From the NCBI RefSeq assembly GCF_900107745.1, contig NZ_FNRO01000010.1:1-64000 (forward strand): a DNA stretch of 64,000 nt, written 5' to 3'. The notes beneath the pieces are model-generated. The model saw only the letters and a program-made list of their open reading frames with translations, ran no database searches and was not told where the DNA came from. The translations under genes and the position numbers were made by a program. The stretch is from Variovorax sp. YR216. Lineage in GTDB: Bacteria; Pseudomonadota; Gammaproteobacteria; Burkholderiales; Burkholderiaceae_C. Positions 1 to 8,144 of this stretch are shown in pieces; position 1 is the stretch's first letter, and every line of letters starts with the position of its first letter.

Positions 1-768
1 GGCCTGCGGGAGGTATTGATCACCGGCGGCCTCGCGCCGATCACGAATCGGCCGGTCGACGAGGTCTACGCGGCGACATGGGCGCGCGTGCGCGAGGCGA
101 ACCAGCGCTATCACGCGCGATACCCAGGAGACCTCGATCGTTTGCGGACGATCCTGCGCCGGCTCGACGAGGAAGATGTCCGCTTGCCCAACGGCGACCG
201 CCTCACATCGCGTCGGTTCCGGCAGACCGGAATGTGGCTCGGCGATAGCGCCGGGTTCGAACGGCTTCACCACCTGCTCGAGTTGCCCTTCGGCTCGGCC
301 GCATTCATGGTCGACGCGCAGATGGCGTCATCTTGGGAGCGCAATCCGATCTACGCGACGCTCCATGAGTCCTCGTACGCCGACGGGGGTGCAACTCGCT
401 GGTCGGCACACCGGCTCGCGCCCGAGGAGGCGATGACCGGCGACCTCCTCGGCGCAGAGCACGTCTTCCCTTGGATGTGGGACGACTACTCGGGCTTACG
501 CGCGCACCGCGAGGTGGCGCAGCTTCTGGCCCAGCATCCATGGCCGCGCCTGTACGACGCTGACCGCCTTGCCCGCAATGAGGTCCCAGTGGCAGCGACC
601 GTGTACGTCGACGATGTCTACGTGGAGCGATCATTTGCCGAGGAGACGGCCCGTGGCGTTCGTGGGCTGCGGGCCTGGGTTACCAACGAGTACGCCCACA
701 ACGGCCTGCGGGCCGATGGCGAGCGCATCGTGGGTCGCCTGCTCGACATGGTCCGCGGCCGGGCGTGA
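1..768 (+). CDS. Alpha/beta hydrolase of peptidase family S33 (proline iminopeptidase-like), 3' part
   Basis: The reading frame is open from the first base, so the true start lies upstream and only the last 255 residues are visible. The segment resembles the cap and C-terminal part of Streptomyces-type prolyl aminopeptidases: a helical cap rich in Arg/Asp, then the late catalytic region with an Asp-containing strand (VYVDDVYV) and the expected catalytic His in NEYAHNGLR near the end. The nucleophile elbow would be outside the window. Such enzymes remove N-terminal proline from peptides in the cytoplasm; the exact substrate cannot be told from this part. It stands apart from the next gene by about 330 bp. 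Confidence 0.75.
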   Translation, partial: GLREVLITGGLAPITNRPVDEVYAATWARVREANQRYHARYPGDLDRLRTILRRLDEEDVRLPNGDRLTSRRFRQTGMWLGDSAGFERLHHLLELPFGSAAFMVDAQMASSWERNPIYATLHESSYADGGATRWSAHRLAPEEAMTGDLLGAEHVFPWMWDDYSGLRAHREVAQLLAQHPWPRLYDADRLARNEVPVAATVYVDDVYVERSFAEETARGVRGLRAWVTNEYAHNGLRADGERIVGRLLDMVRGRA

Positions 769-1099
769 GCCGATGGACGTGGCCTTCGCGTACCCAGCAA
801 AGGAATGTCTGCAGAGCGCTGGCTTGCGGTCTTCCGTGCTTGCCTTCCTGAAGGGCCGCTATCGCTGCACTGCCGCGGCTCCGTTCGGCCAGTTCCTGAC
901 CTTCGCCACGGTCCCGTGTTGAGCACTCGAACAGCCTTGAGGGTTGCGACCAAGACACGGCTTCGAGGGTGACAGAAAGAAGATTCGCCGACGCCATGGC
1001 ACGCGAGCCAAAGTCTCGAAGCGACAGCGATAGGGTTGCCTACACCTACAAACCACGCCGCGAGGGGACGTGCTCGCGCCTACAAAGGCGACTAATCGC
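769..1099. other. Intergenic stretch without a recognisable gene
   Basis: No reading frame here has a convincing ribosome binding site or a recognisable product. Frames open on both strands look like shadows of GC-rich DNA. No tRNA-like fold, strong inverted repeat or promoter was noticed. Confidence 0.5.
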
Positions 1100-1300
1100 T
1101 TACCGTCCTTGTTGCAACCGGTAGAGCCCTTGGTCTGTCAGGAGCTTGCCGCCTTGACTGTCCATTGCCACAAATCCGTTCGACCTTAGGCGATTCGAGA
1201 CTTTGATTGAGTCGGTCGGATACCGCCGGGCATTGGCCTCGCGGAGGGCTTGGAGCGCACTCCACTGTTCGTCGTTCAGCTGAACTTTCTTGTTGGCCAT
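1100..1300 (-). CDS. Small hypothetical protein (66 aa), possible winged-helix fold
   Basis: The start ATG is preceded on the minus strand by a clear AAGGAG ribosome binding site eight bases upstream, which decides the start and supports a real gene. The product is 66 residues, Lys/Gln/Arg-rich and lacks signal or membrane segments. The second half (LRSNGFVAMDSQGGKLLTDQG) looks like the wing hairpin of a winged-helix domain, which would suit a small DNA-binding protein, but I do not recognise the family. It sits alone beside the broken HD and integrase genes, so it may be cargo of the former mobile element. Confidence 0.55.
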   Translation of the reverse strand: MANKKVQLNDEQWSALQALREANARRYPTDSIKVSNRLRSNGFVAMDSQGGKLLTDQGLYRLQQGR

Positions 1301-1849
1301 GACAATCTCCTTCAGCGGGCGGCAGTATTGCGCGTCTAACAACCAGCACGCCACCCTGGAATTTCTCTTGTCAGGAAGTTCGAATCGGAATATTGAGGTC
1401 CTAGCGCGTCGCTGATGCGAATTGGCTGCCGTAGAAGGCTGCGAAGACGCGGCAAACGAGCACTTTTTCCGGACTTGTCGCGTAGGACAACGTCCACTAC
1501 CGTGAGACCGTGGTTTCTCCCGGGTGGGCTTCAAGGACCAACCCTTCTTGGGCCTGCCTCGTGCGGGCCCTGGGCCAGGATGCCCGTACTCGAGAAGGTG
1601 TCGAGCTCGTCTTTAACGAACTGAGCCAGGGCCGGCGCCGGTGGGCGGCTTCGGCCCGGGCAAAGGCGCTTCACCGCAACAGATGGCGGTCGGCCGCCGT
1701 CGGTCAAAAGCGGTCCGCCGTGACGCCAGATTCGCATCGTCAGGTCCTTGTCGTATCCTGCCGTTTCAACGAAGTAAGGTGATTGGGTCACCTTTGTCAG
1801 CTGATGGGCTCATCCGAAAGGTGTCCAGCCCAACAACAAGGAGAAGCGG
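1301..1849. other. Long gene-poor stretch next to broken genes
   Basis: About 550 bp with no supported gene. An 86-codon minus-strand frame (1531-1791, GTG start) has no recognisable product, and its start lies inside an inverted repeat. The region separates the small orphan gene from the HD pseudogene and may be decayed DNA left by the same event that truncated the integrase. The only clear structure is the inverted repeat at 1776-1794, listed separately. Confidence 0.45.
1776..1794. repeat. Perfect 7-bp inverted repeat upstream of the HD pseudogene
   Basis: AAGGTGA and TCACCTT are separated by five bases (TTGGG), about 55 bp upstream of the GTG start of the HD-domain pseudogene. It could be an operator for that gene or a weak hairpin. 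There is no run of T to make it a standard terminator. Confidence 0.35.
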
Positions 1850-2240
1850 GTGAGCGAGCTATCTGTACTTCTGGACGCAGTTCTTTTCGCTGCTGAGCGT
1901 CATAGAAACCAACGACGCAAGGACGCTGACGCGTCACCGTACATCAACCACCCCATCGCCCTTGCGCACTTGATGGCGACAGTCGCTGCCGAAATTCCGT
2001 CGCAAGGAACTACAGGTGGAACATGCACAGCATAAAAGTCCGGCCGCAGCGCTCGTCAAACTTGCCGACAAGACGTGCAATTTGCGAGATATTGCAGCCG
2101 CCCCGCCAGCCGATTGGCCCTTGGCGCGTCGGCAGGAGTACTTCGATTGGGCCAAGCGCGTGGTCGACGGTCTTCCTGCGGTAAACGCGGAATTGCGTGC
2201 GGCCTTCGATGAGGCCTTTGCTGCACGGCCCAGCCGATAG
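1850..2240 (+). pseudogene. HD-domain (p)ppGpp hydrolase (MESH1/SpoT-HD-like), internal deletion with frame change
   Basis: The GTG start follows an AAGGAG site and opens with residues typical of the family: a conserved QRRKDADASPYINHPIALAH block in the first 45 residues. At about position 1982 the homology jumps to another frame, where SLPKFRRKELQVEHA continues into KLADKTCNLRDIA and RRQEYFDWAK, the usual C-terminal half. In intact relatives about 70 residues lie between these blocks, including the metal-binding HD motif. The gene has therefore lost its catalytic core and changed frame, and cannot make an active hydrolase. The intact enzyme would clear the stringent-response alarmone (p)ppGpp. 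The 3' end lies against the truncated end of the antiparallel integrase remnant. Confidence 0.85.
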
Positions 2241-2928
2241 TGAGCCCGGATGCGGCCACTAGCCTCGGCGTGATTGAAGCTACTGGCGAACCCTTGATCC
2301 CTTCCAGATAGGTGTCCAAGGTGTACTGCATGAGACGCAGTGTCGATGGGCGGCGCGGCCCGCTCTTGGCGCCGCGCTTTTTCTGGTTCGTCAACTTGTA
2401 GAGATCGAAGATCTCCTGCAAGGTGATCTTCTTGGCCACGTTGCCTTCGACGGCCTCGCGCGCTACCTCGCGGGGATCGATGCCAGCCGCCATCGCTTGC
2501 AGCTTCTTGAGCGCTTCCACTTTCACATCCAGGAGCGACGACTCGTCGCACGCGCGTGAGAGAGTGAGCGTGACAGGAACGACGGCGCCCCTGACGCGCC
2601 CCTGTACGATGAACTTGCGGGCACCGCCGGGCGACAGCCGGATGCCGAGGCCGGGCGTCTCGCTGTCCCAGATCTTCTGCGACCGATCGGTGTACGCACA
2701 CTGAAGCTCGTTGAACTTCAGCTTGCTGAATGGCCGCCGGTCCGCCGTCTTGTGATGACCTGCGAGCGATGGCGAGTTGTCGGCTGGCACGGTGCCGCTC
2801 GCGTCGGTCGCCGCCGCGGGGTCGTTGCCCTCGCAGGGATGGCGTCGCGCACGAGAACGCGCTCGCACTGCGGCGGGGCAACGGCGGGGGGTCTCACCGT
2901 GGTCATGAGGATGGTCGTCAGCTGTCAT
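2056..2928 (-). pseudogene. Tyrosine-type site-specific integrase, N-terminal remnant without catalytic domain
   Basis: The start ATG is preceded by AAGGAG (minus strand), so the 5' end is intact. After an Arg/Ala-rich leader the product shows the arm-type DNA-binding domain of phage and island integrases (SETPGLGIRLSPGGARKFIV, then a GIDPRE helix) and the beginning of the core-binding domain (LQEIFDLYKL, LDTYLEGIKG). Recognisable homology stops near position 2270, where the HD pseudogene ends. The rest of the frame is unrelated sequence, and the catalytic R-H-R-Y domain is missing. Normal members have about 400 residues or more. This is the scar of an integrated element whose other genes have been deleted. 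Confidence 0.75.
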
Positions 2929-3076
2929 GGCTATCTCCTTCAACAAGGGCCCTTGCGGGCCGGACATCACCCGGTCATCTGGCCGGGGGCAAAAGAAGCG
3001 TAGGAGGGCGCCCGCGGCACGGCAAGTCTGCAGTGCGTAAAAACGGTGCTAACCTATTGATTTCAAAAGAGTTTTC

Positions 3077-3120
3077 TGCAGTCGTATGCAGTCCCTTGCA
3101 GTCGACTGCAATCACCCGCA
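3077..3120. repeat. Direct repeat array TGCAGTC-N3 with exact 10-bp period
   Basis: TGCA occurs at 3077, 3087 and 3097 followed by GTC, again at 3107 followed by ATC, with a degenerate fifth unit CGCA at 3117. The spacing is exactly 10 bp, so the units lie on one face of the helix. A lone TGCAGT copy lies at 3029. The array is between the start of the integrase remnant and the start of the GAF gene. Possible roles are arm-type integrase or excisionase sites of the lost element, or a cooperative operator for the GAF gene. Confidence 0.6.
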
Positions 3121-3190
3121 GCGGATGGGCGATTGCTTCAGTTGGTGTGAGCGCCATGCTCACGTCACCGTGCCGGCGTAGACTGTTTGA

Positions 3191-3637
3191 ATGAACCTAC
3201 GCAGCGTCGAGGCCTTTCTGGATGTAGTGCGCAGTTCTGGCGTCGAAGAGGCGCTCGCCTGGCTCAACGCGGGCGTGCCGCATCGGTACAGTGCGATCTA
3301 CCGGTTCGAGGGCGCGCTGCTGCGCAACGAGTTCCTCTTCGACAAGAAGGGCGCCGCGCGGCCTGAATTCCTGCTCGCGGTGCCTTTCGAGGTGAGCTTC
3401 TGTCGCTTCGCGCTGCGCGATGGTTCGTTCCGTACCGACAACTCTGCCGTGGATGAGCGGCTGCGCGGGCATCCCTACAGGGGCGTCGTCGTCTCCTACC
3501 ACAGTGTCCCGTTGATGACGCCGTATGGCGACGTGTGGGGCACGATTTCGCACTTCGATACCGAGGCGATTCACCTCGACGACGAGGAATTCCAGCTGCT
3601 CGAGGCAGCGGCGCAGGCGCTGTCCGCGTATCTCTGA
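3191..3637 (+). CDS. GAF-domain protein
   Basis: The 148-residue product is essentially one GAF domain, a small-molecule binding and signalling fold. Visible family features are the N-terminal helix (FLDVVRSSGVEEALAWLN), the central strand with YSAIYRFEGALL, the HPYRGVVVSYHSVPL segment and the closing GDVWGTISHFD strand followed by a C-terminal helix. No output domain is attached, so it probably works as a ligand sensor or free-standing regulator; the ligand is unknown. No good ribosome binding site was seen, so the start is the best in-frame ATG. Its stop codon overlaps a hairpin shared with the convergent gltS gene. Confidence 0.75.
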   Translation: MNLRSVEAFLDVVRSSGVEEALAWLNAGVPHRYSAIYRFEGALLRNEFLFDKKGAARPEFLLAVPFEVSFCRFALRDGSFRTDNSAVDERLRGHPYRGVVVSYHSVPLMTPYGDVWGTISHFDTEAIHLDDEEFQLLEAAAQALSAYL

Positions 3638-3647
3638 GCGTGCTCAG
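3634..3647. terminator. Hairpin shared by convergent stop codons
   Basis: CTGAGC-GT-GCTCAG is a perfect 6-bp inverted repeat. It contains the TGA stop of the GAF gene on the plus strand and the TGA stop of gltS on the minus strand. It is a candidate bidirectional terminator, although no T run follows on either side. Confidence 0.4.
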
Positions 3648-4858
3648 CGCGCCATGAACCCGATCACGAAGGCGTTCACCAGGTCGATGAAGAAGCCGCA
3701 CACCAGCGGCACCACGATGAACGCGCGGGGCGCGGCGCCGTGCTCTCGCGTGACCGCGCTCATGTTGGCGATGGCGGTGGCGGTCGACCCCAGCGTGATG
3801 CCGCCGAAGCCCGCACAGACGACGGCCGCGTCGTAGTCGCGGCCCATGAAGCGGAACACCACCAGCACGGTGAACGCGATGGCCATGAGCACCTGGAGCG
3901 TCAGCGCAGTCAGCACGAAGGTGGCGACGCCCTGCATCTGCCAGAGCTGCAGGCCCATGAGCGCCATGGTGAGGAACACCCCGAGACAGATGTCCGAGAT
4001 CAGCGATACGCCGGCGCGCATCCGGTCCCAGTGCCAGAGCTGGCCTTTCTGCTTCGTGAACATCGCGGTGATGTTGCGCACCAGGATGCCGGCGATAAGG
4101 CAACCGACGAACTCCGGCAGTCGCAGGCCGGTCAGCGCGATCGCGGCGCTCACGCCGCGGCCGAGGATCAGCGCGACGTTGAGCCAGAGCAGCGCCATCA
4201 GCACGCTGTTGTAGTCGAGCCGGGTGCGTTCCTCGTCCTCGTAGTGCCCGCCGGCGGGAAGCATCGCCTCGGCCGACGACACGACGTGCCGGCGTCGAAG
4301 CAGGTACGCCGCGATGGGCCCGCCGATCGCGCAGGCCGCGATCAGGCCTGCCATGTTGCTGGCCAGCCCGAGGGTCTCCGCGTTGGTGATGCCGAGGTCG
4401 CGCGCGAAATGCGGCGCCCAGGCGAGCGTGGTGCCGACGCCGCCGGTCAGCGAGATCGAGCCCGTGAGCAGACCGGCGCGATGATCCAGTCCGAACGCGC
4501 TCGCGATCGCCATGCCGACGAGGTTTTGCATCACGATGAACGCGCTCGCGAGCGCCACCAGAATCAGGAGCGGCCGTCCGCCCTGGCGCAGCGTCCGTAT
4601 GTCCGAGCCCAGGCCGATCGCGGCGAAGAAATAGAGCAGCAGGATGTCGCGCACGCCGAGCTGGAAATCCACCTTCAGCCCGATGCCCAGGTACAGCGCG
4701 CTGACCACGACGATGCAGACCAGGCCGCCCATGACCGCTTCCGGAATGCTGTAGCGCCGCAGCAACTCGAAGCGCCGGGTGCACGCCTTGCCGACGAACA
4801 GCAGCAGGATTGCGATCGTGAAGCTGACGTAGCCGTCGAGGTGGAGGTCTTGAGGCAA
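3644..4858 (-). CDS. gltS: Sodium/glutamate symporter (GltS family)
   Basis: A 404-residue membrane protein with about ten to twelve hydrophobic segments, matching the usual length of GltS. Two pore-type motifs typical of the family are visible: the GSISLTGGVGTT loop in the first half and the CAGFGGITLGSTATAIANM loop in the second half, which form the inverted repeats of this fold. The family imports glutamate, or related dicarboxylates, with sodium across the inner membrane. The gene stands alone, convergent with the GAF gene and divergent from the short hypothetical at 5017. Confidence 0.9.
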   Translation of the reverse strand: MPQDLHLDGYVSFTIAILLLFVGKACTRRFELLRRYSIPEAVMGGLVCIVVVSALYLGIGLKVDFQLGVRDILLLYFFAAIGLGSDIRTLRQGGRPLLILVALASAFIVMQNLVGMAIASAFGLDHRAGLLTGSISLTGGVGTTLAWAPHFARDLGITNAETLGLASNMAGLIAACAIGGPIAAYLLRRRHVVSSAEAMLPAGGHYEDEERTRLDYNSVLMALLWLNVALILGRGVSAAIALTGLRLPEFVGCLIAGILVRNITAMFTKQKGQLWHWDRMRAGVSLISDICLGVFLTMALMGLQLWQMQGVATFVLTALTLQVLMAIAFTVLVVFRFMGRDYDAAVVCAGFGGITLGSTATAIANMSAVTREHGAAPRAFIVVPLVCGFFIDLVNAFVIGFMAR

Positions 4859-5016
4859 GGCGGTGCTCCGTTCGATGCGATGACGAATGCCGCAGGAGCA
4901 TAGCGGGCGCGCGCGCCGGATATGCGTATGGCATTCGTCATAGGCGTGAGCGCCCGGCGCCGCCTCGTGTAGATTCCGGGGGGTTGCTGCGAAATTTCCT
5001 GCTATTGGTCGAGTCC

Positions 5017-5253
5017 ATGTCCGCCGTCCCCTCCCATGAAGAACTCGCGAGCCTCGACGATGAGGAATTGATTGCCTACGCGCACGGCTGGCGCGCGCGA
5101 GCCTCGCGCGGCGACAAGTCGGCCTACGGCGTGGCGCACGCTCTGGAGGTCGAATTGCGCAGGCGGCAGAGAACCAGCCAGCTCCAGCAGCTCGCGATGA
5201 AGCCGCCTGAGCCGCCGCGCCCCTGGTGGAAGCGGTGGGTCACCGGTAGCTGA
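5017..5253 (+). CDS. Small hypothetical protein (78 aa)
   Basis: A short acidic-then-basic protein with a helical N-terminus (PSHEELASLDDEELIAYAHGWRARA), an Arg-rich middle and a Pro/Trp-rich tail (PPEPPRPWWKRW). It has no signal peptide or membrane helix. A TTG 33 bp upstream could also start it, but the ATG used here gives a more natural N-terminus. The tail resembles small Burkholderiales proteins of unknown function. No neighbour suggests a role. Confidence 0.6.
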   Translation: MSAVPSHEELASLDDEELIAYAHGWRARASRGDKSAYGVAHALEVELRRRQRTSQLQQLAMKPPEPPRPWWKRWVTGS

Positions 5254-5432
5254 CGCTGCGCGCCGGGACCGGAACGGCCCCCCGGGATCGCGAGGCGCGC
5301 ATCCGTATTTGCCGCGCCCATGAAACATCTGTTCACAGGTAATATGCTTGAGCGGCTGAGGGGCCGCATGTACGACTTGCGAACGCGCCACTTCCCGATG
5401 CCCGACTCTTCTTCCGCGCCCCACCGCTTCGA

Positions 5433-6086
5433 TTGCCCGGGGGCCTTTTGCTGATCCTTTCAGGAAACGAACTCCTCGCCATCAAGTTCGTTGCCGTCGC
5501 GACGCCGGTGGCCGGACTCGCGGCCTTCGCGCGTGTCAGGGCTCGGCGGCGCCGGGCGCGCGCCGAGCGGGCGCGCAGCACGGCGCGAAAGGCGATCATC
5601 GAAATCCGTGCGGCCGGCACGACGGTGTCGGGACGGGTCGCCATCGAACTCACGCCGCACCTGCTGGCCTGCCTCGCCGCCGCCGACAGCGCGCACCTGC
5701 GCGGCTACCCGACGCCCGACTCGGTCATGATGGCGCCGGCCGTCGAGGCCACCTGGGAGACGCTCGGCGAACGCGACCGGGATGAGTTCCAGGCGGCGAG
5801 CAAGCTGATCGTGACGCGCGAGTTCGTGAAGGTGCGTTCGTCATCGAGGTCGATTGAAAGCATCCGCGTTCCGCTGCGCGAGTTGCTCGAAGCGCATCGG
5901 CGTACGCCGTCAGCCCTGCCGCTTTATTGCGAGGCGGGAGGGACGATCAGTCCCACGCCCTTCGAGACATCGCGCCGTGCCCTGCGCGTGGGCGAGACGA
6001 GTGCGCGCAAGGAGTTCTATTGGGTCCGCGCGCACGCTGCGGCAAAGGCTGCGAAAGCAGAGTCCCCCACGAACCGTGAAATCTGA
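5433..6086 (+). CDS. Hypothetical protein with N-terminal membrane segment
   Basis: A 217-residue frame beginning at TTG. It starts with a hydrophobic stretch (LLAIKFVAVATPVAGLAAFA), followed by an Arg/Ala-rich linker and a globular part without motifs I recognise. The single helix followed by positive residues suggests an inner-membrane anchor with the rest in the cytoplasm. No ribosome binding site is evident and there is no earlier ATG, so the start is uncertain. It precedes another single-span small protein (6190-6393). Confidence 0.5.
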   Translation: MPGGLLLILSGNELLAIKFVAVATPVAGLAAFARVRARRRRARAERARSTARKAIIEIRAAGTTVSGRVAIELTPHLLACLAAADSAHLRGYPTPDSVMMAPAVEATWETLGERDRDEFQAASKLIVTREFVKVRSSSRSIESIRVPLRELLEAHRRTPSALPLYCEAGGTISPTPFETSRRALRVGETSARKEFYWVRAHAAAKAAKAESPTNREI

Positions 6087-6189
6087 CCGGTGCCGACCGT
6101 GCGCTTGTGCACAGGGCGGTCCGAACGGCGTATAGGCAAGACCCCAGCTCAGCAGGCAGACTGCCTGCCAGTTCAACAAGGGGTTTCGG

Positions 6190-6393
6190 ATGGACTCGTA
6201 CTGGATCTGTGTGACGGCGACCATCGGCGTGATCGGCGCTGGATGGTGCCTGCTGGCGCCGCGCCTTCGCCGCGAAAAGACCATCAACGACCGCATGACC
6301 GACCAGGTCACGCGCTCGGCGGAACTGGTGAGGGAATGCGCCAGCACGATGGGACGCGGCACCGCCTTCGGCCGGCTCTCGACGATTCGCTGA
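6190..6393 (+). CDS. Small single-pass membrane protein (67 aa)
   Basis: The ATG follows an AAGGGG-like site. The first 20 residues form one hydrophobic helix (YWICVTATIGVIGAGWCLLA), followed by a short polar, helical tail. This layout fits a small inner-membrane protein of unknown role. No related family is recognised. Confidence 0.55.
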   Translation: MDSYWICVTATIGVIGAGWCLLAPRLRREKTINDRMTDQVTRSAELVRECASTMGRGTAFGRLSTIR

Positions 6394-6439
6394 CGCGCAC
6401 ACTCCGGGTTCGCGCCGCGGGCCGGTACATTAGCGCGAC

Positions 6440-7189
6440 ATGCAAGAGAGAGATCGGGCCATCCGGCCAACGACCCGCACGGGTCAGTTCGCAAACATTC
6501 CCCAGAGTTCAAGCATCGTTTCGGGTCTTCGCGTCGCCTTCGGGGTGTTGATCTGCACGCTGGTCGTGGCGTGCGGCACATCGCCGAAGGATCCACCGCG
6601 TTCGCGTGCTTCCTCCTCGCCGCCGACCGTCTCGCGCGCGGACTCGGCAACCGCGAAGTCCGATGTCGCCGCCAGCACCGAGACCCAGAAGCCGCGCGCG
6701 AAGAAGGCTGAACCGAGGCGCAAGAGCAGTTCGACCCGTTCCGCCGCTGCGGGCAAATCCGGCAATTCGACCGCGCCGAAGGTCGCCGCTTCGCCATCAC
6801 CCGGCGCAGCGGCGGGCACCTTCCTGTGGCCTGCTTCGGGACAGGTCGTCGGGCGCTTCAATGGAGGCACCAACAAGGGCATCAACATTGGCGGCAATCC
6901 CGGCGATCCGGTCGTCGCGGCGGCCAGCGGGCGCGTGGTGTATGTGGGCTCGAAGCTGCGCGGCTACGGCAACCTCGTCATGGTGAAGCACAACGATGAG
7001 TTCATCACTGCCTACGCACACAACCGCAAGATCCTGGTGCGCGAGGACGAGCAGGTGAAGGCGGGCCAGCAGATCGCGGAGATGGGCAGCACGGATTCGA
7101 GCAGCACCCAGCTTCACTTCGAACTTCGGCGAAAGGGCAATGCGGTCGATCCGATGCCCTATCTCAAGGCGCAGCCGCCCGCGCCCTGA
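6440..7189 (+). CDS. NlpD-like lipoprotein with degenerate LytM (M23) domain
   Basis: The 249-residue product has a long N-terminal region ending in a lipobox (LVVACG), so it should be lipidated at that cysteine. A Ser/Ala/Lys-rich linker leads to a C-terminal LytM/peptidase M23 fold (about residues 135-245). Active-site residues of true M23 enzymes are absent: the first metal ligand region reads NKGINIGG rather than HxGxD, and the last motif is QLHFELR rather than HLH. The same pattern is found in NlpD and EnvC, which switch on amidases for septal peptidoglycan splitting instead of cutting themselves. Unlike classical NlpD there is no LysM domain. Likely a cell-wall hydrolase activator in the periplasm. 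Confidence 0.8.
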   Translation: MQERDRAIRPTTRTGQFANIPQSSSIVSGLRVAFGVLICTLVVACGTSPKDPPRSRASSSPPTVSRADSATAKSDVAASTETQKPRAKKAEPRRKSSSTRSAAAGKSGNSTAPKVAASPSPGAAAGTFLWPASGQVVGRFNGGTNKGINIGGNPGDPVVAAASGRVVYVGSKLRGYGNLVMVKHNDEFITAYAHNRKILVREDEQVKAGQQIAEMGSTDSSSTQLHFELRRKGNAVDPMPYLKAQPPAP

Positions 7190-7196
7190 AACCGCC

Positions 7197-7210
7197 CGGC
7201 CCTCGGGCCG
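7197..7210. terminator. GC hairpin between convergent genes
   Basis: CGGCCC-TC-GGGCCG lies between the stop of the NlpD-like gene and the stop of the LuxR-type regulator. It could end transcription from both sides. There is no T run, so a factor-independent role is uncertain. Confidence 0.35.
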
Positions 7211-7834
7211 TCAGTGCTTCGAAGGAAGCAGGCCGTTGGTCCGCGCGTAGTGCAGCGCCTGCGTGCGGCTCGTGACGCCGATGCGCTTGAACAGGCGGTA
7301 CATGTGGACCTTGATCGTGTGCTCGCTGACTTGCAGGTGCTCGGCAATCTCGCGATTGCCGTAACCGCGAGCGATGCACTCGACGAGCTGCACCTGACGC
7401 TTGGTCAGCTTGCCGGCTGCGGCACCTGCAGGGATGTCGGCTTCATCGCTGTCGCCTTCCGCGTCGGTGTCTTCCGAAAGCAGGGCGCGCAAGGAGTCGG
7501 CGAGCCTCGACGAGCCGGTGGCCTTGTCGATGTAGACGTCGGCGCCGCTCGCGAGACAGAGCTGCTCCATGTCTTCGGCCGGCGATGCCGAGTAGACCGC
7601 GAGCGGAACGTCCGAGAACTCTTCGCGCAGCGAGACGACGCCCGAGCAGCCGCTGGCATCCGGCAGGTTCAGGTCGAGACAGAACAGGGTGGGGGCGCCA
7701 TGCTTGCCGATGGCGCTCGAGAGCCTCGAGAGGCGGTCGAGCTCGACGATGTTGGCGGCCGGACGAACGCGCCGCAGCACCATCGAGACGGCGTCGCGCA
7801 TCAGGGGGTGGTCGTCGATGACGTAAATACTCAT
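7211..7834 (-). CDS. Two-component response regulator, NarL/LuxR type
   Basis: The 207-residue protein has an N-terminal receiver domain with the acidic pair at residues 7-8, the phospho-acceptor Asp54 in LFCLDLNLP, and a conserved Lys in VYIDKATGS. After an acidic linker follows a LuxR-type helix-turn-helix (about residues 142-200; LTKRQVQLVECIARGYGNREIAEHL). The start used is the ATG just before SIYVIDDHP, which places the receiver at the N-terminus; an upstream extension has no family support. No histidine kinase is adjacent, so it is an orphan regulator here. The target genes are unknown. Confidence 0.88.
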   Translation of the reverse strand: MSIYVIDDHPLMRDAVSMVLRRVRPAANIVELDRLSRLSSAIGKHGAPTLFCLDLNLPDASGCSGVVSLREEFSDVPLAVYSASPAEDMEQLCLASGADVYIDKATGSSRLADSLRALLSEDTDAEGDSDEADIPAGAAAGKLTKRQVQLVECIARGYGNREIAEHLQVSEHTIKVHMYRLFKRIGVTSRTQALHYARTNGLLPSKH

Positions 7835-8144
7835 GGAAGATCTCTTCGGTTCGCTGCCCGTCGCAGGAAATTTCGTTTCAGATTTCGATACTCGCACGGC
7901 CGGCCCGGCATTCGCCATCCCGTTCGCGACAGCGCCAAGTGTGCCTGCGACGTATTTCACGAAGATGGAACGGACCGTGACAGGGGGATTTTTGAAATGA
8001 AAACTAATGTCTCACTGAAATGGAAAAATGGCCTTGAAGGTCCGTGCATTTTTGCGCGGATCGATCGGCGCGACGCGCTGTAACTCGTTTGCATTCAGTC
8101 GGTGCAACAGCACAATCGCCCGAAACTCCCGACCGCACGTCATC
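7835..8144. other. Divergent intergenic region with an AT-rich patch
   Basis: About 310 bp between the response regulator and the next plus-strand gene. It contains an AT-rich patch around 7985-8035, unusual for this genome and a likely promoter area. A 28-codon plus-strand frame (7997-8083, ATGAAAACTAAT start, purine-rich GGGGGA upstream) could encode a very short peptide, but there is no independent support for it. Confidence 0.4.

Noticed and set aside
1334..1340. GTCTAAC heptamer resembling an integron attC core site upstream of the small gene at 1100-1300
   Set aside because: No matching partner core, no imperfect palindrome of attC type and no integron integrase were seen, so the heptamer is probably chance.
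1531..1791. 86-codon minus-strand frame with GTG start
   Set aside because: No recognisable product, and the start codon lies in a palindrome without a proper ribosome site; it is treated as non-coding.
3740..4903. 387-codon plus-strand frame opposite gltS
   Set aside because: Its translation is low-complexity His/Arg/Glu/Asp-rich sequence, typical of the antisense of a high-GC membrane protein gene.
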